51,480 nucleotides of DNA from an uncultured Thomasclavelia sp. (GTDB taxonomy: Bacteria; Bacillota_I; Bacilli_A; Erysipelotrichales; Coprobacillaceae). The notes under the pieces were generated by a model, which saw only the letters and a program-made list of their open reading frames with translations, was not told where the DNA came from and searched no databases. The stretch is taken from positions 1-51,480 of the forward strand of contig CAJUOR010000005.1 in the NCBI GenBank assembly GCA_910588165.1, given 5' to 3'. The translations under genes and the position numbers were made by a program. Shown here piece after piece: positions 32,053-39,656 of the stretch; position 1 is the stretch's first letter, and every line of letters starts with the position of its first letter.

Positions 32053-32610
32053 ATGGCAGGTATGAATGATGAAGGCAGACAATGGTATGTAGTTAATACT
32101 TATTCTGGCCATGAAAATAAAGTTAGAGAAAATATTTTAAAACGTGTTGAAAGTATGGGGATTCAAGATTGCTTATTCAATATTGTGATTCCCGAACATG
32201 TGGAAACAGAAATCAAAGACGGTAAAAAAGTGAATGTTACTAAAAATATGTTTCCGGGCTATGTCCTTGTGGAAATGGTAATGACCGATGAAGCTTGGTA
32301 TGTAGTACGTAATACATCAGGAGTTACAGGATTTATCGGCTCATCAGGTGGAGGAGCAAAACCTTTCCCACTTGCTAAACACGAAGTTGAACCTATCTTA
32401 AAACGCATGGGCATCAAATCAAGCGAAGTCAATGTTGAATTTGGTATTGGTGATGAAGTTGTTCTTTTAGGCAGTACCTTTGCAGGTAAAATCGGTCGTG
32501 TTGATATGATTGATCAAGAAAAAGAAGAAGTTCGTGTCTTAGTCGATATGTTTGGTGGTTCTACACCGGTAACCTTAGATTTATCCCAAGTAGAGAAGGC
32601 GAAAGACTAA
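32053..32610 (+). CDS. nusG: Transcription termination/antitermination factor NusG
   Basis: 185 residues. The NGN domain (WYVVNTYSGHENKVRENI, FPGYVLVEM, WYVVRNTSGVTGFIG) is followed by a KOW domain (GDEVVLLGSTFAGKIGRVD). The start is ATG 32053, with GAGG ten bases upstream inside secE; an in-frame TTG at 32044 would lie on that GAGG. The stop overlaps the start of a 28-codon ORF (TAATG). Confidence 0.96.
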   Translation: MAGMNDEGRQWYVVNTYSGHENKVRENILKRVESMGIQDCLFNIVIPEHVETEIKDGKKVNVTKNMFPGYVLVEMVMTDEAWYVVRNTSGVTGFIGSSGGGAKPFPLAKHEVEPILKRMGIKSSEVNVEFGIGDEVVLLGSTFAGKIGRVDMIDQEKEEVRVLVDMFGGSTPVTLDLSQVEKAKD

Positions 32611-32696
32611 TGTCTGAAAAAAATGTGAAACGTTTTTGCGTAAGTGTTTTTATCGGATCGATTTGCTTAATGTTGCTACTTGCAGTCAGTATTTGA
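32610..32696 (+). CDS. 28-residue membrane peptide coupled to nusG
   Basis: The ATG shares its A with the nusG TAA, and the frame runs 28 codons to TGA, 14 bases before the terminator. The product MSEKNVKRF is followed by a hydrophobic segment CVSVFIGSICLMLLLAVSI, a single possible membrane helix with a basic N-terminal flank. AGGCGA of nusG may act as ribosome binding site. Coupling geometry and a position before the terminator favour a translated small protein. No family is known to me. Confidence 0.5.
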   Translation: MSEKNVKRFCVSVFIGSICLMLLLAVSI

Positions 32697-32710
32697 GAAA
32701 AAAGAATATA

Positions 32711-32752
32711 AAAAAAGCAAGAAAATGAAGAAAAATGCTTGCTTTTTTTTTA
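32711..32752 (+). terminator. Terminator after nusG
   Basis: AAAAAAGCAAG pairs with CTTGCTTTTTT across a 16-base loop, and the T-run continues to 32750. Confidence 0.75.
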
Positions 32753-32767
32753 TAAGTCATATAGAAT
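32739..32767 (+). promoter_or_regulatory. rplK promoter nested in the nusG terminator
   Basis: TTGCTT (32739-32744), which is part of the terminator 3' arm, a 17-base spacer and TAGAAT (32762-32767). Confidence 0.55.
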
Positions 32768-32773
32768 AGTTCA

Positions 32774-32833
32774 TGCACTATGACTATGTGCAAAATCCGT
32801 GGAAGGACATCGTCCGATTGACCACAGCACGGA
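32774..32833 (+). promoter_or_regulatory. Structured leader of rplK
   Basis: TGCAC/GTGCA (32775-32792 region) forms one hairpin. GTGG (32799-32802) with CCAC (32822-32825) encloses GGAC-ATC-GTCC, and CCGTG/CACGG offers an alternative closing stem. The position suggests an autoregulatory ribosomal protein leader of the L11/L1 type (inference). Confidence 0.45.
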
Positions 32834-32861
32834 CAACAAATATATACAGGAGGTATGTCGC

Positions 32862-33284
32862 GTGAGTAAAAAAGTTACAAAAGTCGTAAAAATTCAATTC
32901 CCGGCTGGTGGAGCTAAACCTGGTCCAGCATTAGCAGGCGCAGGTATCCAAATGCCAAAATTCTGTACAGCTTTCAACGATCAAACTAAAGATCGTAAAG
33001 GTGAAACAGTTCCTGTTGTGATTACTGTTTATGATGACAAATCATTTGATTTCATTTTAAAAACAGCTCCAGCAGCAGAAATGTTAATGAAAGCTGCAAA
33101 TGTCAAAAGTGGTTCAGCAACACCTGGTAAAACAGTTGCCGGTTCAATCACAGTTGATGATTTAAAGAGCATTGCAGAATACAAAATGCCAGATTTGAAT
33201 GCAAACGATATTGAAGGCGCTATGAGAATCATTGCCGGAACTGCAAGAAATATGGGCATTGAAATCACAGGTTACGAAGGCTAA
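32862..33284 (+). CDS. rplK: Ribosomal protein L11
   Basis: 140 residues. GTG 32862 is the start, with AGGAGG eight bases upstream; the longer frame would translate the structured leader. IQFPAGGAKPGPALAGAGI, KTAPAAEMLMKAA and GTARNMGIEI are L11 marks. It binds the GTPase-associated region of 23S rRNA. Operon with rplA. Confidence 0.97.
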   Translation: MSKKVTKVVKIQFPAGGAKPGPALAGAGIQMPKFCTAFNDQTKDRKGETVPVVITVYDDKSFDFILKTAPAAEMLMKAANVKSGSATPGKTVAGSITVDDLKSIAEYKMPDLNANDIEGAMRIIAGTARNMGIEITGYEG

Positions 33285-33321
33285 GATTAAGTTTGTATTT
33301 ATTTAAAGGATAGACCATCAT

Positions 33322-33352
33322 TTGTGGGAGGAATATCCGTTATTACCACATA
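33322..33352 (+). promoter_or_regulatory. Probable L1-binding mRNA element before rplA
   Basis: TGTGG and CCACA pair around GGAGGAATATCCGTTATTA. The motif resembles L1-binding elements that mimic the 23S L1 site in other bacteria, and sits immediately before the rplA ribosome binding site. Recognition is from memory of the motif, so it is tentative. Confidence 0.45.
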
Positions 33353-33368
33353 AGGAGGAAGAAAGTCA

Positions 33369-34052
33369 ATGGCTAAAAAAGGTAAAAAATATCAAGAAGC
33401 TGCTAAATTGATTGAAAAAGGCAAAGCTTATCCAATCGAAGAAGCAATCGAATTAGTAAAGAAAACAAGTACTTCTAAATTTGATGCAAGTGTAGAAGTT
33501 GCATTCCGCTTAGGTGTTGATCCAAAACATGCCGATCAACAATTAAGAGGTGCTTTAGTGTTACCGAATGGTACTGGTAAAACTAAAAAAGTATTAGTTG
33601 TCGCTGATGGTGCTAAAGCTGAAGAAGCTAAAGCGGCAGGCGCAGATTACGTAGGCGATAAAGAAATCTTAGAAGAAATCAAAAAAGGTTGGTTGGATTT
33701 CGAAGTAGTTATCGCTACACCTAATATGATGGGTGAATTAGGTAAATTAGGTCGTATTTTAGGACCTAAAGGTTTAATGCCTAACCCTAAAACAGGAACA
33801 GTTACAATGGATATCGAAAAGGCTGTTAAAGAAGTTAAAGCCGGTAAAGTTACTTACCGTACTGATAAAGTTGGTAACGTTCATATCATGTTCGGTAAAA
33901 CATCTTTTGAATCAGAAAAGTTGGTTGAAAACTTTAAGACTATCTATGATACATTATTAAAAGTTAAACCGGCAACTGCTAAAGGTGTTTATATGAGAAA
34001 CATTTCTGTTTCTAGTACAATGGGGCCAAGTGTTAAAGTAGCTACATTGTAA
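33369..34052 (+). CDS. rplA: Ribosomal protein L1
   Basis: 227 residues with all L1 marks: FDASVEVAFRLGVDPKHADQ, the IATPNMMGELGKLGRILGPKGLMPNPKTGTV block, and a VKPATAKGVYMRNISVSSTMGPS end. It forms the L1 stalk of the large subunit and often represses its own operon. AAGGAGG lies upstream. Confidence 0.98.
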   Translation: MAKKGKKYQEAAKLIEKGKAYPIEEAIELVKKTSTSKFDASVEVAFRLGVDPKHADQQLRGALVLPNGTGKTKKVLVVADGAKAEEAKAAGADYVGDKEILEEIKKGWLDFEVVIATPNMMGELGKLGRILGPKGLMPNPKTGTVTMDIEKAVKEVKAGKVTYRTDKVGNVHIMFGKTSFESEKLVENFKTIYDTLLKVKPATAKGVYMRNISVSSTMGPSVKVATL

Positions 34053-34067
34053 TTTAAAATTTTTGAA

Positions 34068-34182
34068 GCAATCAATATACCATAGACAGTAACGGCGTAT
34101 AGCTTAATCATGTTACCGAGGTGAAATTGTAAATAAACAATTCAATCCGCCTCGTTGCGGATTTTTGTGGATATATTGTTGC
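34068..34182 (+). ncRNA. L10 ribosomal protein leader
   Basis: The rplA-rplJ gap is a structured leader closed by GCAAtcAATATA / TATATTGttGC. It contains GTAAC/GTTAC, the ATTGT/ACAAT hairpin after CCGAGGTGAA, and a terminator AATCCGC-CTCGTT-GCGGATT followed by T's (34144-34166). CGAGG (34117-34121) can pair with CCTCG (34150-34154) to break the terminator. This is the architecture of the L10(L12) leader in Firmicutes, in which L10 binding favours termination. Confidence 0.88.
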
Positions 34183-34215
34183 CTATATAAATCAAAACTA
34201 TAGGAGGTGTAACAA

Positions 34216-34725
34216 ATGAACCAAGCGATTATCGATTCAAAGAAACAAATCGTAGCTGAAATTTCTGAAAAATTTCAAAATGCACAATCAGCTGTTGTAT
34301 GTGAATACCGTGGGCTTTCAGTTTCCGAAATGACAGAATTACGTCGTAAATTACGTTCTGAAAACGTGGAATTAAAAGTTTACAAGAACACTATGGCTTC
34401 ACGTGCTGCTAATGATTTAGGTTACGGTCAATTAGAAGAAGCTTTAACTGGCCCTAACGCTATCGCATTCGGTCATGAAGATGCTGTTGCTCCTGCTCGT
34501 GTACTTGTCGAATTTGCGAAAAAGCATAAAGCTTTAGTCGTAAAAGGCGGTATCGTTGAAGGTAAAGTAGTATCTGAAGAAACTGTGAAAGAATTATCAG
34601 CATTACCTAACCGTGAAGGTATGTACTCAATGTTGTTAAGCTGCTTAACATCACCGGTAAGAAGCTTTGCATGTGCTGTTAAAGCTATTGCTGATAAAGA
34701 AGAAGAAGGAACACCTGCTGAATAG
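34216..34725 (+). CDS. rplJ: Ribosomal protein L10
   Basis: 169 residues. VVCEYRGLSVSEMTELRRKLR, YKNTMASRAA and LTGPNAIAF are L10 marks. It anchors L7/L12 to the ribosome and is the likely repressor acting on the leader. GGAGGTG lies upstream. rplL follows after 34 bases. Confidence 0.97.
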   Translation: MNQAIIDSKKQIVAEISEKFQNAQSAVVCEYRGLSVSEMTELRRKLRSENVELKVYKNTMASRAANDLGYGQLEEALTGPNAIAFGHEDAVAPARVLVEFAKKHKALVVKGGIVEGKVVSEETVKELSALPNREGMYSMLLSCLTSPVRSFACAVKAIADKEEEGTPAE

Positions 34726-34759
34726 TAGGTCAGACAAATTAAATAGGAGGAAATTTAAA

Positions 34760-35131
34760 ATGGCAAAATTAACAAATGAAGAAATCATTGCTTCTTTAAA
34801 AGAAATGACAATTTTAGAATTAAATGACTTAGTAAAAGCTATCGAAGAAGAATTCGGTGTAACTGCTGCTGCTCCAGTTGCTGTTGCTGCCGCTGCTGCT
34901 CCAGCTGAAGATGCTGCTCCAGCTAACGTAACTGTAACATTAACAGATGTTGGTGCTACTAAAGTTGCTGTTATCAAAGCTGTACGTGAAATCACTGGTG
35001 CTGGTTTAGTTGAAGCTAAAGGTATGGTTGACAAAACTCCTGCAGTTATCAAAGAAAACATCCCAGCTGAAGAAGGTAAAGCAATTAAAGAAAAACTTGA
35101 AGCTGCTGGTGCAACTGTTGAAGTTAAATAG
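34760..35131 (+). CDS. rplL: Ribosomal protein L7/L12
   Basis: 123 residues. The start ATG 34760 has AGGAGG nine bases upstream. An N-terminal dimerisation helix pair, an Ala-rich hinge (about residues 36-52) and the C-terminal domain with VAVIKAVREITGAGLVEAKGMVD, which contacts translation factors. Confidence 0.98.
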   Translation: MAKLTNEEIIASLKEMTILELNDLVKAIEEEFGVTAAAPVAVAAAAAPAEDAAPANVTVTLTDVGATKVAVIKAVREITGAGLVEAKGMVDKTPAVIKENIPAEEGKAIKEKLEAAGATVEVK

Positions 35132-35142
35132 TTTTGATTATC

Positions 35143-35166
35143 AAAAAGCCCTTCGGGGCTTTTTTT
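35143..35166 (+). terminator. Terminator of rplJL
   Basis: AAAGCCC-TTCG-GGGCTTT with a stable UUCG tetraloop and TTTTTT. The next gene starts 17 bases later. Confidence 0.93.
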
Positions 35167-35182
35167 GACAATGGAGGTATGT

Positions 35183-35776
35183 ATGGCTCATTATTATACC
35201 GATAATAAAGATCTGAAATCTCAGTTGCGAACAATTACTTACCAATACCATGCCCAAACGCTTCATTTTATAAGTGATTTAGGGGTTTTCTCTAAAGACA
35301 GTATCGACTACGGTTCAAGAGTATTATTGAATACATTTGAGCCACTTGCCGATATGAAGATTTTAGATGTCGGTTGTGGTTATGGTACTTTAGCGCTTAG
35401 TTTAGCTAGTGTAGGCAAAGATTTAAGCGTGGATTTAGTCGATGTGAATACTAGAGCACTAGACTTGGCTAAACAAAATGCCGAAAAGTTGGGGCTTGAA
35501 GATGTTCGGATTTATGAAAGTAATTGTTATGAAAATGTTTTGGATACCTACGATTTGATTATTTCCAATCCGCCGATTAGAGCCGGCAAAAAAGTGGTGC
35601 ATGAAATACTTGCCGGTGCCTTGCAACATTTAAAACCCGGTGGACGTATTCGAGTAGTCATTCAAAAGAAGCAAGGTGCACCTAGTGCCAAAGCAAAACT
35701 TGAAGAGGTGTTTGGTAATTGCCAAATTATCAATAAGGATAAAGGATACTATATTTTAGAGTCTGTTTATCAATAA
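35183..35776 (+). CDS. rsmC: RsmC-type class I methyltransferase (YbxB-like)
   Basis: 197 residues. SAM-binding motif I LDVGCGYGTL, acidic DVN after strand 2, and the catalytic ISNPPIRAG motif of N2-guanine methyltransferases. It fits the small single-domain RsmC/YbxB group probably acting on 16S rRNA. ATG 35183 is chosen because TGGAGG lies seven bases upstream, whereas the earlier in-frame start lies in the rplL terminator. It occupies the usual place between rplL and rpoB. Confidence 0.9.
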   Translation: MAHYYTDNKDLKSQLRTITYQYHAQTLHFISDLGVFSKDSIDYGSRVLLNTFEPLADMKILDVGCGYGTLALSLASVGKDLSVDLVDVNTRALDLAKQNAEKLGLEDVRIYESNCYENVLDTYDLIISNPPIRAGKKVVHEILAGALQHLKPGGRIRVVIQKKQGAPSAKAKLEEVFGNCQIINKDKGYYILESVYQ

Positions 35777-35818
35777 AAAACGACCTGTAAAAAAATATGA
35801 GAAGTTTTGTCTAATCTA

Positions 35819-35847
35819 TTGACAAAACAAAGGACTTGTGATAACAT
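35819..35847 (+). promoter_or_regulatory. Promoter of rpoBC
   Basis: A perfect TTGACA (35819-35824), a 17-base spacer and TAACAT (35842-35847), about 90 bases before the rpoB start. Confidence 0.8.
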
Positions 35848-35866
35848 CGTACAATGCCTATTAGTA

Positions 35867-35900
35867 TTTTGCAGCAGGTCTTTTTATGCGTGCTGTAAAA
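35867..35900 (+). promoter_or_regulatory. Stem-loop in the rpoB leader
   Basis: TTTTGCAGCA / TGCTGTAAAA, 10 bp with one GU pair and a 14-base loop that contains TTTTT. No T-run follows the stem, so it is not a normal terminator. GACCTG upstream of the promoter (35782) is complementary to CAGGTC in the 5' arm and loop, relevant only to read-through transcripts. Confidence 0.5.
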
Positions 35901-35936
35901 CTTTCAAATAGAGGATAAGTGAAGGGGTGGATGCGC

Positions 35937-38900
35937 GTGACAGAAAACGTCAAGCTAAAAAGTAAAATTGAACGCCGTAATTATTCAAGAATCAGTGGTT
36001 CTTTAGAACTGCCTAATCTAGTCGAAGTTCAGACAGATTCTTACAAATGGTTTTGTGAAGAAGGAATAAAGGAAGTATTTAATGATGTATATCCTATTTC
36101 TAACTTCGCTGAAACTCTATCTTTAGAGTTTGTAGACTGCCGTTTTGATGAACCAAAATATTCTCATGAGGAGAGCAAAGCCCGTGATGCAAACTTTGCA
36201 GCACCTTTGCGTGCAACTTTGAGATTGGTTAACCATACAACCGGCGAGATTAAAGAAAATGAAGTATTTATGGGAGATTTCCCTTTGATGACCGATGCCG
36301 GAACCTTTATTATCAATGGTGCAGAGCGTGTTATTGTTTCGCAGTTAGTGCGTTCTCCTGGTGCTTATTTCAATGATATCGTTGACAAAAGCGGTCGTAT
36401 TGTTTTCACCGGAAGTGTTATTCCTTCTCGTGGAACATGGCTTGAATTTGAAAACGATGTAAAAAATGTATTAAGTGTTCGTATTGATAGAACCAGAAAA
36501 ATTCCTGGAACTATCCTTTTGCGTGCTTTAGGTTTATCAAGCAATGAAGAGATTTTGAATGTTTTCGGTGAACATGAATATTTATTAAATACATTACAAA
36601 AAGATACAACAACCAATACTGATGAAGCTTTAATTGAAATTTACAACAAGCTTCGTCCGGGTGAACCAGCAACTTTAGAAGGTGCTAACAGTTTATTATA
36701 TGCGAAATTCTTCGATTGTAAACGTTATGATTTAGCTAAAGCCGGACGTTTTAAATTCGGTAAAAAGTTAAACCTATTAGATCGTATTTATACTCGTGTT
36801 TTAGCCCAAGACATTATTGACGTTGATGGCAATGTGGTGATGAAAAAAGGCACATTTATCGACCAAGAAGAATTAGCTATCTTAAAACCTGTTTTTGAAG
36901 CAGGAGCACATCAGATGAAATTAAAAACCAACCCACGTTTAGAAAGTCATGATACAATTCAGTATGTTGATGTTTATGTGAGTGAAGGTTCTAATAAAAT
37001 CATGCGTGTTATCGGTACTGATTTGTCATTAGATTCTAAATTTATTACGATTTCCGATATGATTGCCGCATATTCATACATCTTAAACTTAGTTGATATT
37101 TTTGATGATTTAGATTATGCACCGGAAAACCGTATTAAATACATGGAAAAATTGGCATTATTAGACGATATTGACCATTTAGGTAACCGTCGTGTGCGTA
37201 CTGTCGGTGAATTGGTACAAAACCAATTCCGTATCGGATTATCACGTATGGAACGTGTTGTTAAAGAAAGAATGTCATTATCTGAAGTAGATGCGATGAC
37301 ACCACAATCTTTAACTAATATTCGTCCTTTAACCGCGGCGATGAAAGAATTCTTTGCATCAAGCCAATTATCACAGTTCATGGATCAGATTAACCCATTA
37401 GCAGAATTAACCAATAAACGTCGTTTATCTGCTTTAGGACCAGGCGGTTTATCACGTGACCGTGCGGGTATTGAAGTGCGAGATGTGCATTACTCTCACT
37501 ATGGTCGTATCTGTCCGATCGAAACACCGGAAGGACCAAACATCGGGTTGATTACAACTTTAGCTTCTTATGCTAAGGTTAATCAATATGGCTTTATTGA
37601 AACACCATATCGTAAAGTCAATAACTGTAAGATTGATGAAAGCGATATTCGTTATTTAACAGCCGATGTCGAAAAGAATTTCGTCATTGCGCAAGCTAAT
37701 GTTGAAACAAAAGACGGTGTGATTGTCGATGAACAAGTCACTGCCCGTCATTTAGGTGAATATATTACCGCTAAAAGAGAAGATATTGATTTTATCGATA
37801 TTTCTCCAAAACAGATTGTATCTATTGCGACATCTTGTATCCCATTCTTAGAAAATGACGATGCGACTCGTGCCTTAATGGGTGCCAATATGCAGCGTCA
37901 GGCTGTGCCTTTGATGAATCCACACACACCTTATGTAGGTACAGGTATGGAGTATCAAGCTGCTCGTGATTCCGGAAGTGCTGTTGTAGCTAAAGAAGAT
38001 GGCGTTGTCAGCTATGTTGATGCTAAGAAAATTGTTGTAGATACTGCTAATGGAGAACATACTTATCATTTAGTTAAATTCAGTATTTCAAATGCGGGGA
38101 CTTGTATTAACCAATCACCGATTGTCAAAGTCGGAGATAAAGTACTTAAAGGACAAATCTTAGCCAATGGTCCGGCAATGGAAAAAGGTGAATTGGCTTT
38201 AGGACAAAACGTTTTAGTCGGATTCATGACTTGGAACGGTTATAACTATGAAGATGCCGTTATCATGTCTGAAAGATTAGTTAAAGAAGATGTTTATACA
38301 TCTATTCATATTGAAGAATACAGCATCGAATGTCGTGAAACTAAATTAGGGGCAGAAGAAATTACCCGTGATATTCCTAACGTTGGTGAAGAGGCGCGTA
38401 AGTATTTAGATAGCCGTGGTATTATCATGATTGGTGCTGAAGTTAAAGAAGGCGACATTTTAGTCGGTAAAGTTACGCCGAAAGGTCAAGCCGAATTGTC
38501 TGCCGAAGAAAAATTATTATTAGCGATTTTCGGTGAAAAATCTCGTGAAGTTAAGGATAATTCACTTCGTGTACCTCATGGTGGGGCAGGGATTGTCCAT
38601 GACGTTAAAATCTTTACACGTAAAAACGGTGATGAATTAGCTCCTGGTGTTAACCAAGTCGTTAAAGTATATATCGTTCAAAAACGTAAGATTTCCGAAG
38701 GGGACAAAATGGCTGGACGTCACGGTAACAAAGGTGTCATCTCAAAAATCTTGCCGATTGAAGATATGCCACATTTACCTGACGGAACACCTTTAGATAT
38801 CATGTTGAATCCATTAGGTGTACCTAGCCGAATGAACTTAGGTCAGGTATTAGAATTACATTTAGGTTATGCTGCTAAGCGTTTAGGCTTATATATTGCA

Positions 38901-39641
38901 ACTCCTGTATTCGATGGGGTACATCGTACAGATTTGGAGGCAATTATGGAAGAAGCCGATATGCCTAAAGATGGTAAGACGGTTGTGATTGACGGTCGTA
39001 CCGGTGAACAGTTCGACTCACGTGTTTCTGTTGGTATCATGTATATGATTAAATTAGCACACATGGTTGATGATAAATTGCACGCACGTTCTGTCGGTCC
39101 ATACTCATTAGTAACGCAACAGCCATTAGGTGGTAAAGCGCAAAATGGTGGTCAGCGTTTTGGGGAAATGGAAGTTTGGGCATTAGAAGCCTACGGTGCA
39201 GCTTATACACTTCGTGAAATCTTAACTGTTAAATCCGATGATGTTGTCGGTCGTGTTAAAACATACGAAGCTATCGTTAAAGGACAACCTTTACCGGAAC
39301 CTGGAATCCCAGAATCATTCCGTGTTTTGAAAAAGGAATTACAAGCCTTAGCGTTAGATATTCGCTTGTTAGACGATGAAGGCAACGAAATTGATATGCG
39401 CAAGATTGAAGAAGAAGAACGCACTTTCCCTTCGTCTATAGAAGAAGTTAATCAAGAAACAGATGCTACTTTAACTGCTCAAAATAAACAAGAAGAAGTA
39501 GAGGAATCTTTTGAAGATGAAGAAAATGATGAAGATTTCGACATCGATATCGACGAAGAAGATTTCATCGATGATGAAGACTTTGAAGACGATGAAGATG
39601 ATGATTTCATAGATGAAGAAGAAAATGACGAAGAAGAATAG
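35937..39641 (+). CDS. rpoB: RNA polymerase beta subunit
   Basis: About 1234 residues from GTG 35937, chosen because GAAGGGGTGG ends six bases upstream; ATG 35931 and GTG 35919 would be too close to that site or upstream of it. All conserved regions are present, including the rifampicin region SQFMDQINPLAELTNKRRLS and the KMAGRHGNKGVIS and GGKAQNGGQRFGEME segments. Two oddities. Asn493 stands where most bacteria have His (E. coli 526). The protein ends in an extreme acidic tail of about 49 residues, 36 of them Asp or Glu, starting near codon 1186. It is cotranscribed with rpoC after a 15-base gap. Confidence 0.98.
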   Translation: MTENVKLKSKIERRNYSRISGSLELPNLVEVQTDSYKWFCEEGIKEVFNDVYPISNFAETLSLEFVDCRFDEPKYSHEESKARDANFAAPLRATLRLVNHTTGEIKENEVFMGDFPLMTDAGTFIINGAERVIVSQLVRSPGAYFNDIVDKSGRIVFTGSVIPSRGTWLEFENDVKNVLSVRIDRTRKIPGTILLRALGLSSNEEILNVFGEHEYLLNTLQKDTTTNTDEALIEIYNKLRPGEPATLEGANSLLYAKFFDCKRYDLAKAGRFKFGKKLNLLDRIYTRVLAQDIIDVDGNVVMKKGTFIDQEELAILKPVFEAGAHQMKLKTNPRLESHDTIQYVDVYVSEGSNKIMRVIGTDLSLDSKFITISDMIAAYSYILNLVDIFDDLDYAPENRIKYMEKLALLDDIDHLGNRRVRTVGELVQNQFRIGLSRMERVVKERMSLSEVDAMTPQSLTNIRPLTAAMKEFFASSQLSQFMDQINPLAELTNKRRLSALGPGGLSRDRAGIEVRDVHYSHYGRICPIETPEGPNIGLITTLASYAKVNQYGFIETPYRKVNNCKIDESDIRYLTADVEKNFVIAQANVETKDGVIVDEQVTARHLGEYITAKREDIDFIDISPKQIVSIATSCIPFLENDDATRALMGANMQRQAVPLMNPHTPYVGTGMEYQAARDSGSAVVAKEDGVVSYVDAKKIVVDTANGEHTYHLVKFSISNAGTCINQSPIVKVGDKVLKGQILANGPAMEKGELALGQNVLVGFMTWNGYNYEDAVIMSERLVKEDVYTSIHIEEYSIECRETKLGAEEITRDIPNVGEEARKYLDSRGIIMIGAEVKEGDILVGKVTPKGQAELSAEEKLLLAIFGEKSREVKDNSLRVPHGGAGIVHDVKIFTRKNGDELAPGVNQVVKVYIVQKRKISEGDKMAGRHGNKGVISKILPIEDMPHLPDGTPLDIMLNPLGVPSRMNLGQVLELHLGYAAKRLGLYIATPVFDGVHRTDLEAIMEEADMPKDGKTVVIDGRTGEQFDSRVSVGIMYMIKLAHMVDDKLHARSVGPYSLVTQQPLGGKAQNGGQRFGEMEVWALEAYGAAYTLREILTVKSDDVVGRVKTYEAIVKGQPLPEPGIPESFRVLKKELQALALDIRLLDDEGNEIDMRKIEEEERTFPSSIEEVNQETDATLTAQNKQEEVEESFEDEENDEDFDIDIDEEDFIDDEDFEDDEDDDFIDEEENDEEE

Positions 39642-39656
39642 AAGGGGGATTTAACT

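Noticed and set aside
34651..35061. 136-codon Ala/Thr-rich minus-strand frame over rplJ-rplL
   Set aside because: Shadow of the Ala-rich L7/L12 hinge. The plus-strand genes are certain.
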